This document shows positions 1-6,726 of a stretch of DNA of 11,279 bases, in pieces; the stretch's first letter is position 1; each line of letters starts with the position of its first letter. The stretch spans positions 1 through 11,279 of the forward strand of contig JAJYRF010000074.1 in the NCBI GenBank assembly GCA_021794255.1. Direction: 5' to 3'. The notes below the pieces were generated by a model. The model made no database searches, was not told the DNA's origin, and saw only the letters and a program-made list of their open reading frames with translations. Made by a program: the position numbers and the translations under genes. Origin of the DNA: a bacterium (GTDB taxonomy: Bacteria; SZUA-79; Acidulodesulfobacterales; Acidulodesulfobacteraceae).

Positions 1-56
1 TTTATTTATATATTTTATTTATATATTTTATTTATATATTTTATTTATATATTTTA
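1..56. repeat. 13-bp tandem repeat, about 4 copies
   Basis: A pure A/T unit, TTTATTTATATAT, repeats with a 13-base period from the left edge to about position 56. It is cut by the window edge, so the true copy number is unknown. It lies upstream of the ferritin/FNT gene, where copy-number change could alter promoter spacing. That effect is inference. Confidence 0.85.
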
Positions 57-90
57 AAGATATTTAATAAAAAATTAATTAATTTTTTCA

Positions 91-126
91 TTCTGTTTAT
101 TCTGTTTATTCTGTTTATTCTGTTTA
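91..126. repeat. 9-bp tandem repeat, 4 perfect copies
   Basis: TTCTGTTTA occurs four times without error. The array ends 14 bases before the ATG of the ferritin/FNT gene, so it occupies the place of the ribosome-binding region and 5' leader. No purine-rich Shine-Dalgarno is visible between it and the start codon. Confidence 0.9.
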
Positions 127-140
127 ATTTATGAAAAATT

Positions 141-1508
141 ATGGAAAATAAAAACATCCTCAACAAAGAACAAACAATTGAGATCCTGCAAAAATTTTTA
201 GATGCCGAAATTGCAGGAAGAGACCTTTACCTTCAACAATTAAAAAATATTAATGACCCGTCGCTTATTCAAGTATTAAAATCATTTGCATCTACGGAAA
301 ACGGTCATATTATAAATATAAGAGATAAAATAATCGAACTTGGAGGGACGCCTCACTCTGTAAACGAAGTTCACGAAATTCAAAAAGGACTGAGCGATGC
401 ATCTTATCAAGTTTCAGCGCCTTTAGATATGCTTAGAATAGATTTAAAAATTGAAGAAAATGCTATTAACGATTATGCTGCGGCTACTGAAATAATTGAA
501 GATGCAGGCGTTAAAACATTAATAGAAAATAATCTTGCCGAAGAAATTCACCATTCTTTATATTTATCTAAAAAAATAAATGAGATATTAGAAAAAACAA
601 GAAATAAAATTGGCGCTATTAGCGGGATTGAAAAACCCGGCGGTAAGGAACCTCCTGAAATATTTAAGGCATCTGTTGAAGTTGGATTATTAAGGCTAAA
701 CAGAAGCTGGCTTGAAATGTTTATGTCCGGTTTAATTGCAGGAATGAATGTTACTTTCGGAATTATTGCTTCTTCTTATGTTGCCGGAGCGACAGAACCT
801 TTAGTGGGCGGACCTACTTCTAAAATATTTGGGGCTTTATTCTTTCCTATAGGTTTTTTGTTTTTGCTGATAGGAAAAAGCGAACTTTTTACAGAAAATT
901 TTTTGCTTCCGGTTACTACCGTTTTAGCGAGAAAAACTAAAATAAGGAAGTTATTTAAATTATGGGGATTAACTTTAGCAGGAAATATGGGCGGCATTTT
1001 TCTATTTGCCGTAATTATTGCAAGTTCTTTGGGAATACTGCTGCCTGAATTTGTGATTAATCATATTCATACCATAGCGCATAGTTATATGTCAAAGTCT
1101 CCTTATATTATGGTGCTTAGCGGTGTTTTTGCAGGGTGGCTTATCACTCTTATGACTTGGCTTTTAATTGCTTCAAACGGAACATTGGCGAGGATGGTTA
1201 TAATATGGGTAGTGGGTTTTATGATTTACTTAGGTTCTTTCAGTCATATAGTCGTTGCCTCTTCAGATATATTAATAGCAATAAATTCAAATTCTGGAAT
1301 GTCATATATTCCTTGGATTGAAGAATTTGTTCCATTGACTATCATCGGAAATATGATAGGCGGTTTAGTTTTTGTTACTATATTTCAATATCTGCAGATA
1401 TTGCATGCCGGCGGAAAGACGGAAATGAGTTTATATTCGTCAAGCGAACTTGATATGCTTAGTAAAGCAGCTGAACAGAGAATTGAAGATGTTGAAGATA
1501 CATTGTAA
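141..1508 (+). CDS. Ferritin-like domain fused to formate/nitrite-transporter-family channel
   Basis: A 455-residue, two-domain protein. Residues about 10-150 form a four-helix ferritin-like domain with two di-iron half-motifs: E23 with E53-x2-H56, and E105 or E106 with E135-x2-H138. Residues about 185-420 are an FNT-family membrane domain with about six hydrophobic helices, the family-type segment GKSELFTEN (245-253) and the pore histidine in FSHIVVAS (H369). The FNT part resembles the YfdC-like branch more than classic FocA. FNT channels pass small monovalent anions such as formate, nitrite or hydrosulfide; the substrate here cannot be read from sequence. The arrangement recalls MbfA, where a ferritin-like domain is fused to a VIT/CCC1 iron exporter, but with another membrane partner. 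ATG 141 is the only reasonable start because the next Met is residue 97, yet it lacks a clear ribosome-binding site. Domain calls are firm, function open. Confidence 0.9.
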   Translation: MENKNILNKEQTIEILQKFLDAEIAGRDLYLQQLKNINDPSLIQVLKSFASTENGHIINIRDKIIELGGTPHSVNEVHEIQKGLSDASYQVSAPLDMLRIDLKIEENAINDYAAATEIIEDAGVKTLIENNLAEEIHHSLYLSKKINEILEKTRNKIGAISGIEKPGGKEPPEIFKASVEVGLLRLNRSWLEMFMSGLIAGMNVTFGIIASSYVAGATEPLVGGPTSKIFGALFFPIGFLFLLIGKSELFTENFLLPVTTVLARKTKIRKLFKLWGLTLAGNMGGIFLFAVIIASSLGILLPEFVINHIHTIAHSYMSKSPYIMVLSGVFAGWLITLMTWLLIASNGTLARMVIIWVVGFMIYLGSFSHIVVASSDILIAINSNSGMSYIPWIEEFVPLTIIGNMIGGLVFVTIFQYLQILHAGGKTEMSLYSSSELDMLSKAAEQRIEDVEDTL

Positions 1509-1563
1509 ATTAACATTTTAAATTATATTTTTTATCAACTTAAATTATTAATTTGAGTTATTG

Positions 1564-1623
1564 TATTTATTATTTATTATTTATTATTTATTATTTATTA
1601 TTTATTATTTATTATTTATTATT
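1564..1623. repeat. 7-bp microsatellite, 8.5 copies
   Basis: TATTTAT repeats perfectly eight times (1564-1619), followed by a partial TATT. The array begins inside the inner end of the left inverted-repeat arm. Slippage here would change the distance between the two arms in 7-base steps. Confidence 0.9.
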
Positions 1624-1631
1624 GGTTTTTT

Positions 1632-1647
1632 TGTGACATAAGTCATA
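1632..1647. promoter_or_regulatory. Candidate CRP/FNR-family operator
   Basis: TGTGA-CATAAG-TCATA matches the CRP/FNR-superfamily layout TGTGA-N6-TCACA, with one mismatch in the right half-site. It is one of the few G/C-containing stretches in this spacer. No nearby promoter can be called with confidence because the A/T background gives many chance -10 matches. Weak evidence. Confidence 0.3.
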
Positions 1648-1812
1648 TTTAACGTAAATTTATTGTTTGATAATATTAAAATTAACTATTTTTTATAGTG
1701 AAACAATTAATAATTTTTTAAATAGAAATTTTTCTAAAAAAATGATATATTATAAAAATACAATAACTCAAATTAATAATTTAAGTTAATAAGATAAAAT
1801 CAAGACTTTATT

Positions 1813-1836
1813 TCTGATAGTGTCTGATAGCGATAG
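1813..1836. promoter_or_regulatory. Iterated TCTGATAG motif upstream of hdrC1
   Basis: TCTGATAG occurs at 1813-1820 and 1823-1830, a 10-base period, and a third GATAG follows at 1832-1836. Spacing of one helical turn puts the copies on the same face of DNA, as expected of a multi-site operator. It lies 76-99 bases before the hdrC1 start. The sHdr operon is known to be regulated in some organisms by ArsR-type repressors; a link to this motif is inference. Confidence 0.3.
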
Positions 1837-1911
1837 TTTGATTAACAAATTTAAATTGTAAATTAAGTTTATAATTTCTATTAAATTATTAAATAAGGAG
1901 GACAATAAATA

Positions 1912-2589
1912 ATGGAATATGATGAAAATGGAGTTAGTATTGTCTCTAATGAATTCAAAAAAGAAATTTTTGAAGAAGCTAAAAAAGATTTTAGATATGA
2001 AGAATATGTAAAGGGATGTCTTAACTGCGGAGTATGCACAGGAGGCTGTCCTCCTCACAGATTTTTTGATTTTTCACCAAGAATGGTTCTTCAAAATTGC
2101 AAATCCAACGACCCTGAACTTATATGGGGAATGATGGATGAGTATGTCTGGGCTTGTTTTCAGTGTTTTACATGCGCTATGATTTGTCCTTTTTTAAATA
2201 ATCCTGGCGGCGTTATTGCAATATTAAGAGAAATTTCTGTAAGGAGAGGGTTTGAATCTGCAAAAAAAGTTTTAAAACCTTATTCCCGCGTTCTTTTGAA
2301 ATTGACTGCCTACGGAAATCAATTATCTCCGGATATGATTCAGCCTGATTTTTTTCCTGATTGGGGACCACATATAGGATACGCTTCTCAGGATTTGCCG
2401 TTAAAAAGAAAAGCTATTCCGATGCCTACGCTTCAAGTTACAAATCTTGCATGGGATGTCGCTCCTGAAGCAATGAAAGAACTTTATACTATTTTTGAAG
2501 AATCAGGCGTGTTCAAAATCGTAGAAGTCGTAGATCCTTCATTATATGAAATAATTCAGGATATTGTTGACGATGTCAGAAGTGAATAA
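1912..2589 (+). CDS. shdrC1: sHdr complex subunit C1, two [4Fe-4S] clusters
   Basis: A 225-residue HdrC-type iron-sulfur protein, the first gene of the sHdr set. Two complete ferredoxin motifs are present: C36-x2-C39-x2-C42-x3-C46-P and C82-x2-C85-x2-C88-x3-C92-P, each expected to hold one [4Fe-4S] cluster. In Hdr-type complexes HdrC passes electrons between the flavin subunit HdrA and the CCG subunit HdrB in the cytoplasm. No signal peptide or membrane segment is seen, unlike HdrE-linked forms. ATG 1912 follows AAGGAGG (1895-1901) at 10 bases, slightly long but clear. The subunit number comes from the gene order C1-B1-A-hyp-C2-B2. It lies 243 bases upstream of hdrB1. The family is certain, and the sHdr assignment is strong because of context. 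Confidence 0.92.
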   Translation: MEYDENGVSIVSNEFKKEIFEEAKKDFRYEEYVKGCLNCGVCTGGCPPHRFFDFSPRMVLQNCKSNDPELIWGMMDEYVWACFQCFTCAMICPFLNNPGGVIAILREISVRRGFESAKKVLKPYSRVLLKLTAYGNQLSPDMIQPDFFPDWGPHIGYASQDLPLKRKAIPMPTLQVTNLAWDVAPEAMKELYTIFEESGVFKIVEVVDPSLYEIIQDIVDDVRSE

Positions 2590-2650
2590 GGGCAAATAAG
2601 GTTATTTTAACGATTTGTAATTAATTTAATTAATAAACAATAAAAAATAA

Positions 2651-2684
2651 TAAAAAATTAATTTAATCATAATTTAATTTTTTA
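2651..2684. other. A/T-only hairpin between hdrC1 and hdrB1
   Basis: TAAAAAATTAA (2651-2661) pairs perfectly with TTAATTTTTTA (2674-2684) across a 12-base loop. The 11-bp stem has no G-C pair, so it would be weak as an intrinsic terminator. It might instead be an mRNA end-protecting hairpin or a chance match in an A/T-rich spacer. Confidence 0.35.
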
Positions 2685-2832
2685 CATTTCAATATATTTT
2701 ATTTTATTGTTCTATTTTAATTTAGTTTTTCAGATATAATATTTATTATATAAACTGACGTATAATTTAGTATTATTTTATATGAATACTATATTATTAT
2801 TATTTTATTTTAATTAATCGGGAGAACATAAT

Positions 2833-4029
2833 ATGGCTATTGAGATTAGGAACAGATTGGGACTTGCCGATGTTAAATCAGATTTCAGACATATTGCAGG
2901 CAGAAAAATTGAAAATATTCACGAGGAGCTTTTAGAACTGGAAGCAAAAGGAGAAATAAAAGTAATTCATATTAAAGATGAAAACAAACCGATTGAAGCC
3001 GAAACCTTATTCGGATGGAAAAAGAAAATACCTACAAACAAATTATGGCATCATAAATCTTGCGGTCAATGCGGAAATATTCCGGGTTATCCAGTATCTC
3101 TTTTATGGTTTATGAATAAATTCGGCACCGAATATGTTGACGAAAAAAATCAAACATCATGTACGGCTTGGAATTACCATGGCTCTGCCACTTCTAATCC
3201 TGTCGGTCTTGCCGCCGTTGCAGTCAGAAATTTTCACAGGGCTTACGAGTTAGGATTATTTCCGTTGATACATTGCGCAACCTCTTTTGGCGATTATAAA
3301 GAAATGCGCAACCTTCTTGTCGAAAATAAAGAATTAAGAGACGAAGTGAGAAGAATAATGCATAAAATAGGCAGAGAGCTCGTACTTCCCGAAGAAATTG
3401 TTCATTATAGCGAATGGGTTCATGTTATGAGATTTGAAATTGCCAAACTTAAAAAATACGATTTAAGCAATATTATTACGACAGTTCATCCTGCCTGCCA
3501 CTGCTATAAAATGATCCCTGAAGATTGTATTTACGACAAAGACATTTATGCAGGTAAAAGGACTGCCGTTTCGACAGGCGTTGCCCTTGCTCTGGGCGCT
3601 CAGGTTGCTGATTACTCTACATGGTATGATTGCTGCGGATTTGGATTCAGACATATATTAACAGAAAGAGAAGCTTCCAGGTCTTTTGTAATGGACAGAA
3701 AAATAAGACCTATGGTACTGGAAGCTAATTCTGATGTTTGTATAACGCAAGATACAGGATGCACTACTACCCTTGATAAAAATCAATGGATAGGAAAAGC
3801 TATGGGTTATACCGAACAGGTTCCCGTTATGGCAGATGTTATGTTTGCTGCGCTTGCCTGCGGAGCCGATGTCTATAAAATAGTACAGCTTCAATGGCAT
3901 ACGACAGATTGGAGACCGCTATGCGAAAAAATTGGAATTGACTGGAAAAAATCGGAAGAAGAGTATAAAGCTTATTTAGAACAATTGAGAGCTGGCGGAA
4001 AACCGGAAAATTTATATGAATATGCATAA
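2833..4029 (+). CDS. shdrB1: sHdr complex subunit B1, divergent CCG-domain protein
   Basis: A 398-residue HdrB-like protein, longer than ordinary HdrB (about 300) because of an N-terminal extension of about 70 residues and a C-terminal tail. The canonical CCG motif is C-x31-39-CC-x35-36-CxxC. The N-terminal set is reduced: C77 (and C80), a single C110 followed by Thr, then C148-A-T-S151. That leaves about four cysteines, which would suit an ordinary [4Fe-4S] cluster. The C-terminal set keeps C222/C224, C267-C268 and C310, but the first Cys of the final CxxC is Asp (D307-T-G-C310). So this subunit departs from the double non-cubane type seen in HdrB2 of the same cluster. The start is ATG 2833 after GGGAG (2820-2824). 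Role: part of the cytoplasmic sulfane-sulfur-oxidising complex. The identity is well supported by gene order; cluster types are inferred from spacing. Confidence 0.9.
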   Translation: MAIEIRNRLGLADVKSDFRHIAGRKIENIHEELLELEAKGEIKVIHIKDENKPIEAETLFGWKKKIPTNKLWHHKSCGQCGNIPGYPVSLLWFMNKFGTEYVDEKNQTSCTAWNYHGSATSNPVGLAAVAVRNFHRAYELGLFPLIHCATSFGDYKEMRNLLVENKELRDEVRRIMHKIGRELVLPEEIVHYSEWVHVMRFEIAKLKKYDLSNIITTVHPACHCYKMIPEDCIYDKDIYAGKRTAVSTGVALALGAQVADYSTWYDCCGFGFRHILTEREASRSFVMDRKIRPMVLEANSDVCITQDTGCTTTLDKNQWIGKAMGYTEQVPVMADVMFAALACGADVYKIVQLQWHTTDWRPLCEKIGIDWKKSEEEYKAYLEQLRAGGKPENLYEYA

Positions 4030-4213
4030 TTAATTATAATTAAATCATTAAATTGAACAATATATAAGTTAATACTATTATAATAGGCTAATATTATTAT
4101 AATTTGTGTTATAAATTAAGTAATATAATAATTAAACAATATAATAGTTTATTATAAATTATAATTATTTATATTTTGAATATAATTTATATTTAAGATA
4201 AAGGAGGCATTAT

Positions 4214-5257
4214 ATGGCTGAAAATATTCTTGTTATCGGCGGCGGTCCCGCAGGGCTTCATGCCGCTATTGAACTTGCAGAATTAGGTGTTAATGTCAGC
4301 TTAGTAGAAAGAGATACATTTTTAGGGGGAAACCCAAAAAAATTTAAATATAAATATTTATTTCCCGATCTTCAGCCTGCTGACGATGTTATAGGCGAAT
4401 TAATCAGACGCGCGGAATCAAACGGCAATATAAAAAAATATCTTTCGGCAAATATAGAAAGCTTTAAAGAAGAAGGAAAAAAATTTAATGCCGTGATAAA
4501 ATCTGATTCTGGTACCGAAACCAAAACATTTGATTCTGTGATAGTCGCAACTGGTTTTGAGCATTTTGACCCTGCGAAAGATTCTAAATATTCTTATCAA
4601 TTATTTGATGATGTTATAGACATTAAAGACTTAGAAAGAATGATGGGTGAAGAAAATTTTACCAGACCTTCAAACGGAAAACCTCCGAAGAATGTAGCTA
4701 TAATTTTGTGCGTCGGTTCAAGAGACAGACACGTTGGTAATCAATATTGTTCAAGGGTATGTTGCACCGTGTCGGTTAAACAAGCTATAGAACTTAGAGA
4801 ACATTTTCCTGAAACAGAGGTTTATATATTTTACATGGACATAAGAACCTATGGTTTTTATGAAGATTTATACTGGAAAGCTATGGAAGAACACGATGTT
4901 CAAATAGTAAAAGGCAGAGTTTCCGAAATTACTTCAGGACCTGACAATGTGCTAATATGTAAAGGCGAAGATACTTTATTGAGAGGACCTTTTGAAATAC
5001 CTTTTGATATGGTAGTTTTAGCTTCAGGAATGGAAGGCGGACCGCAATCACCGGAAATGGCAAATAAATTGGGCATAGAACTTGATGAGCACGGATTTTT
5101 AAAATATGCGAACGTAACTCTTTCGCCATGCAAATCAAATAAAGACGGAATTTTTCTGGCAGGAGCATGCACTGGACCTAAAGCGATTGCAGATGCAATA
5201 ACTGAAGGCGGAGCTGCCGCTATGAATGCTTATATATATGCTAAAAAAAATTCTTAA
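4214..5257 (+). CDS. shdrA: sHdr complex flavoprotein subunit A
   Basis: A 347-residue HdrA core, far shorter than methanogen HdrA (about 650) because the extra ferredoxin domains are absent, as is typical of sHdrA. The N-terminal Rossmann FAD motif is GGGPAG (9-14), ending at E32 of the second strand. ATG-x-E-x-FDP (112-120) is a second flavin-binding stretch. The hallmark HdrA iron-sulfur site is CVGSR...YCSRVCC with C166, C179, C183 and C184, expected to bind a [4Fe-4S] cluster next to FAD. The C-terminal segment GIFLAGACTGPKAI (312-325) is the usual FAD-closing motif. It is the electron hub of the complex between the C and B subunits. AAGGAGG (4201-4207), 6 bases before ATG 4214, is the strongest ribosome-binding site in the cluster. 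Very secure. Confidence 0.95.
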   Translation: MAENILVIGGGPAGLHAAIELAELGVNVSLVERDTFLGGNPKKFKYKYLFPDLQPADDVIGELIRRAESNGNIKKYLSANIESFKEEGKKFNAVIKSDSGTETKTFDSVIVATGFEHFDPAKDSKYSYQLFDDVIDIKDLERMMGEENFTRPSNGKPPKNVAIILCVGSRDRHVGNQYCSRVCCTVSVKQAIELREHFPETEVYIFYMDIRTYGFYEDLYWKAMEEHDVQIVKGRVSEITSGPDNVLICKGEDTLLRGPFEIPFDMVVLASGMEGGPQSPEMANKLGIELDEHGFLKYANVTLSPCKSNKDGIFLAGACTGPKAIADAITEGGAAAMNAYIYAKKNS

Positions 5258-5520
5258 GTTTATGATTTATTAAAATTTATATATGATTATATTAAAAAAT
5301 TGTTAATGACTAACAGATAGCCAATGATGATTTAGCAGATATTTGTTTATTATTATATTAAAAAAATATTTTTATTGTTTAAATTTTGTTTAGATTATAT
5401 TAAATTAATGCAGGTTGAAACAAGGGTTAAAGGTATAATTATTAATAGTATAAGTTTAAAAAATTTTCATTATTATTTATTATTTCATTTTTTAGATTTT
5501 ATAAATTTTATTAAAACTGT

Positions 5521-6447
5521 ATGCCGTATATATTAAAGAATAATAAAATAGATTCAAGGTATGAAATTAAATTTTTTGAAATAATCAGGGAAAATTTAAA
5601 TAATGAAAAATTAGAGGAACTTTATAAGCTTTTAGATGAAAAATCAAATATAATAAAATATTTTATTAACAATAGGCTTCAGAATTATAAGTCTGCCAAT
5701 TATAATTTAAATGCTAAAGCGGATATAAACTACGCATATTTAAATAAAGCCGATAAAATTAATAAGAATAAAACAGACAAAGCGGAAGATAACTATTATG
5801 ATGGCGGCGCAGATACAAACAATGATGTCGGAGATAAAGTAATTTATAATAATTATGATAGTTCTGATAGTTTAGACTTAAATAATCTGGATTTTGAATA
5901 TATTTTATCTTTAGTATTTTCAGTACGAAGGCATAAGAAAAAAATATTAGACACAATAAGCGACGAAAATTTAATTTCTGCATTTAATGTTTTTAAAGGG
6001 AAAAAATCTCAAGAAATAAAAGTGGGGAAATTTCTTGAGATTTTAGATTATGACGATATTATAGTTAAGAGAGATCTTGCGTTTGAAATTTTGCATTTTC
6101 TTGAACCAGAAAATAATATTTTATGGACAACATGGATTTACAAGCAGGATAACGGAACAGGTTCACTGCCGTATATGGCTGATTTTTTAAAAAGAACTTG
6201 GGACGGAAATGCGTATATAATGCCTTTTACATTTAGCGAAATGCGGGATGAAATAGATTATTTGTATGAACTTGCATATAAAAACGGATTTAATATTAAA
6301 CCTCCGTTCGGAGCCGATATTTTGTTGGCTTATATGTATGCGGACTATGTTTTTAAAATGGTTTATGCCGAATCTAAATCTTTATCGGTAGGCGTTCCAG
6401 ACGGATATACTTTGATAAAAAAATTATTAGGAATTGAAAAGATATAA
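5521..6447 (+). CDS. sHdr-associated hypothetical protein (Hyp)
   Basis: A 308-residue soluble protein in the exact slot, between hdrA and hdrC2, where sHdr clusters carry a conserved gene of unknown function. I do not recognise a domain. It contains no cysteine at all, so it cannot ligate an Fe-S cluster by Cys, unlike its five neighbours. Residues 1-55 and 123-308 are predicted mostly helical, with the most conserved-looking part around W202-W205 and GTGSLPYMADFLKRTWDG (212-229). Between them, residues about 56-122 form a low-complexity insert rich in Asn, Asp, Lys and Tyr, probably disordered and perhaps specific to this A/T-rich lineage. The start at ATG 5521 is forced by an in-frame TAA at 5512, but no ribosome-binding site is visible, so expression may be lower than for its neighbours. 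Real gene, function unknown. Confidence 0.85.
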   Translation: MPYILKNNKIDSRYEIKFFEIIRENLNNEKLEELYKLLDEKSNIIKYFINNRLQNYKSANYNLNAKADINYAYLNKADKINKNKTDKAEDNYYDGGADTNNDVGDKVIYNNYDSSDSLDLNNLDFEYILSLVFSVRRHKKKILDTISDENLISAFNVFKGKKSQEIKVGKFLEILDYDDIIVKRDLAFEILHFLEPENNILWTTWIYKQDNGTGSLPYMADFLKRTWDGNAYIMPFTFSEMRDEIDYLYELAYKNGFNIKPPFGADILLAYMYADYVFKMVYAESKSLSVGVPDGYTLIKKLLGIEKI

Positions 6448-6526
6448 TGCAAATAATGAAAATGTTATTAAATAATTAAATATTATTATGATTTAACTAC
6501 CATTTAGTAGATATTTAATATTGTAG

Positions 6527-6616
6527 TAAATTAAAACTATTAAATTAAAACTATTAAATTAAAACTATTAAATTAAAATAAATTAAAACTATTAAATTAA
6601 AACTATTAAATTAAAA
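6527..6616. repeat. 14-bp tandem repeat with 10-bp interruptions
   Basis: TAAATTAAAACTAT occurs three times in a row (6527-6568), then a shortened TAAATTAAAA (6569-6578), two more full copies (6579-6606) and another shortened copy (6607-6616). The mixed 14/10 pattern points to unequal slippage. It lies between hyp and hdrC2, inside the presumed operon. Confidence 0.9.
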
Positions 6617-6726
6617 TAAATAATTAAAATAAATGAATTAGGCAAGTTATTAGATATAAAGCATGAAGCAAATATAAAGATTTAATACATTTTTAAATTA
6701 AATTTTGCAATCAAATTGGAGGCATT

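Larger units (their letters stand above)
1537..1787. repeat. Perfect 32-bp inverted repeat bounding a 251-bp segment
   Basis: Bases 1537-1568 are the exact reverse complement of 1756-1787. After a 5-base asymmetry (1788-1792) the match continues for 7 more bases (1530-1536 against 1793-1799). Each arm contains its own 19-bp imperfect palindrome, CTTAAATTATTAATTTGAG (1539-1557) and CTCAAATTAATAATTTAAG (1767-1785). The 187-base interior holds a 7-bp microsatellite and a CRP/FNR-like site but no gene. It could be a MITE-like non-autonomous element, a pair of operators able to loop, or a long RNA hairpin insulating the sHdr genes from the upstream gene. I see no target-site duplication at either boundary, so the mobile-element reading is unproven. 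Confidence 0.85.

Noticed and set aside
776..997. Minus-strand open frame inside the ferritin/FNT gene
   Set aside because: It is antisense to a well-supported membrane domain, has no ribosome-binding site and no recognisable motif; it is a shadow frame.
1537..1787. Complete insertion sequence
   Set aside because: The terminal repeats enclose only 187 bases with no transposase frame, and no target-site duplication is visible; at most a non-autonomous element.
1786..2058. Minus-strand 90-codon frame over the hdrC1 start
   Set aside because: It overlaps the ribosome-binding site and first Fe-S motif of hdrC1, and its composition is Phe/Asn/Ile-rich as expected of A/T-rich noise.
4900..5172. 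Two overlapping minus-strand frames within hdrA
   Set aside because: Both are antisense to the conserved FAD-closing region of HdrA and show no family features.
5300..5314. Terminator after hdrA
   Set aside because: The TGTTA/TAACA stem has only 5 base pairs and no T-run follows; too weak to call.
5415..5439. Promoter before hyp (TTGAAA and TATAAT)
   Set aside because: The two hexamers are only 13 bases apart, too short for sigma70, and TATAAT-like words are frequent in this composition.
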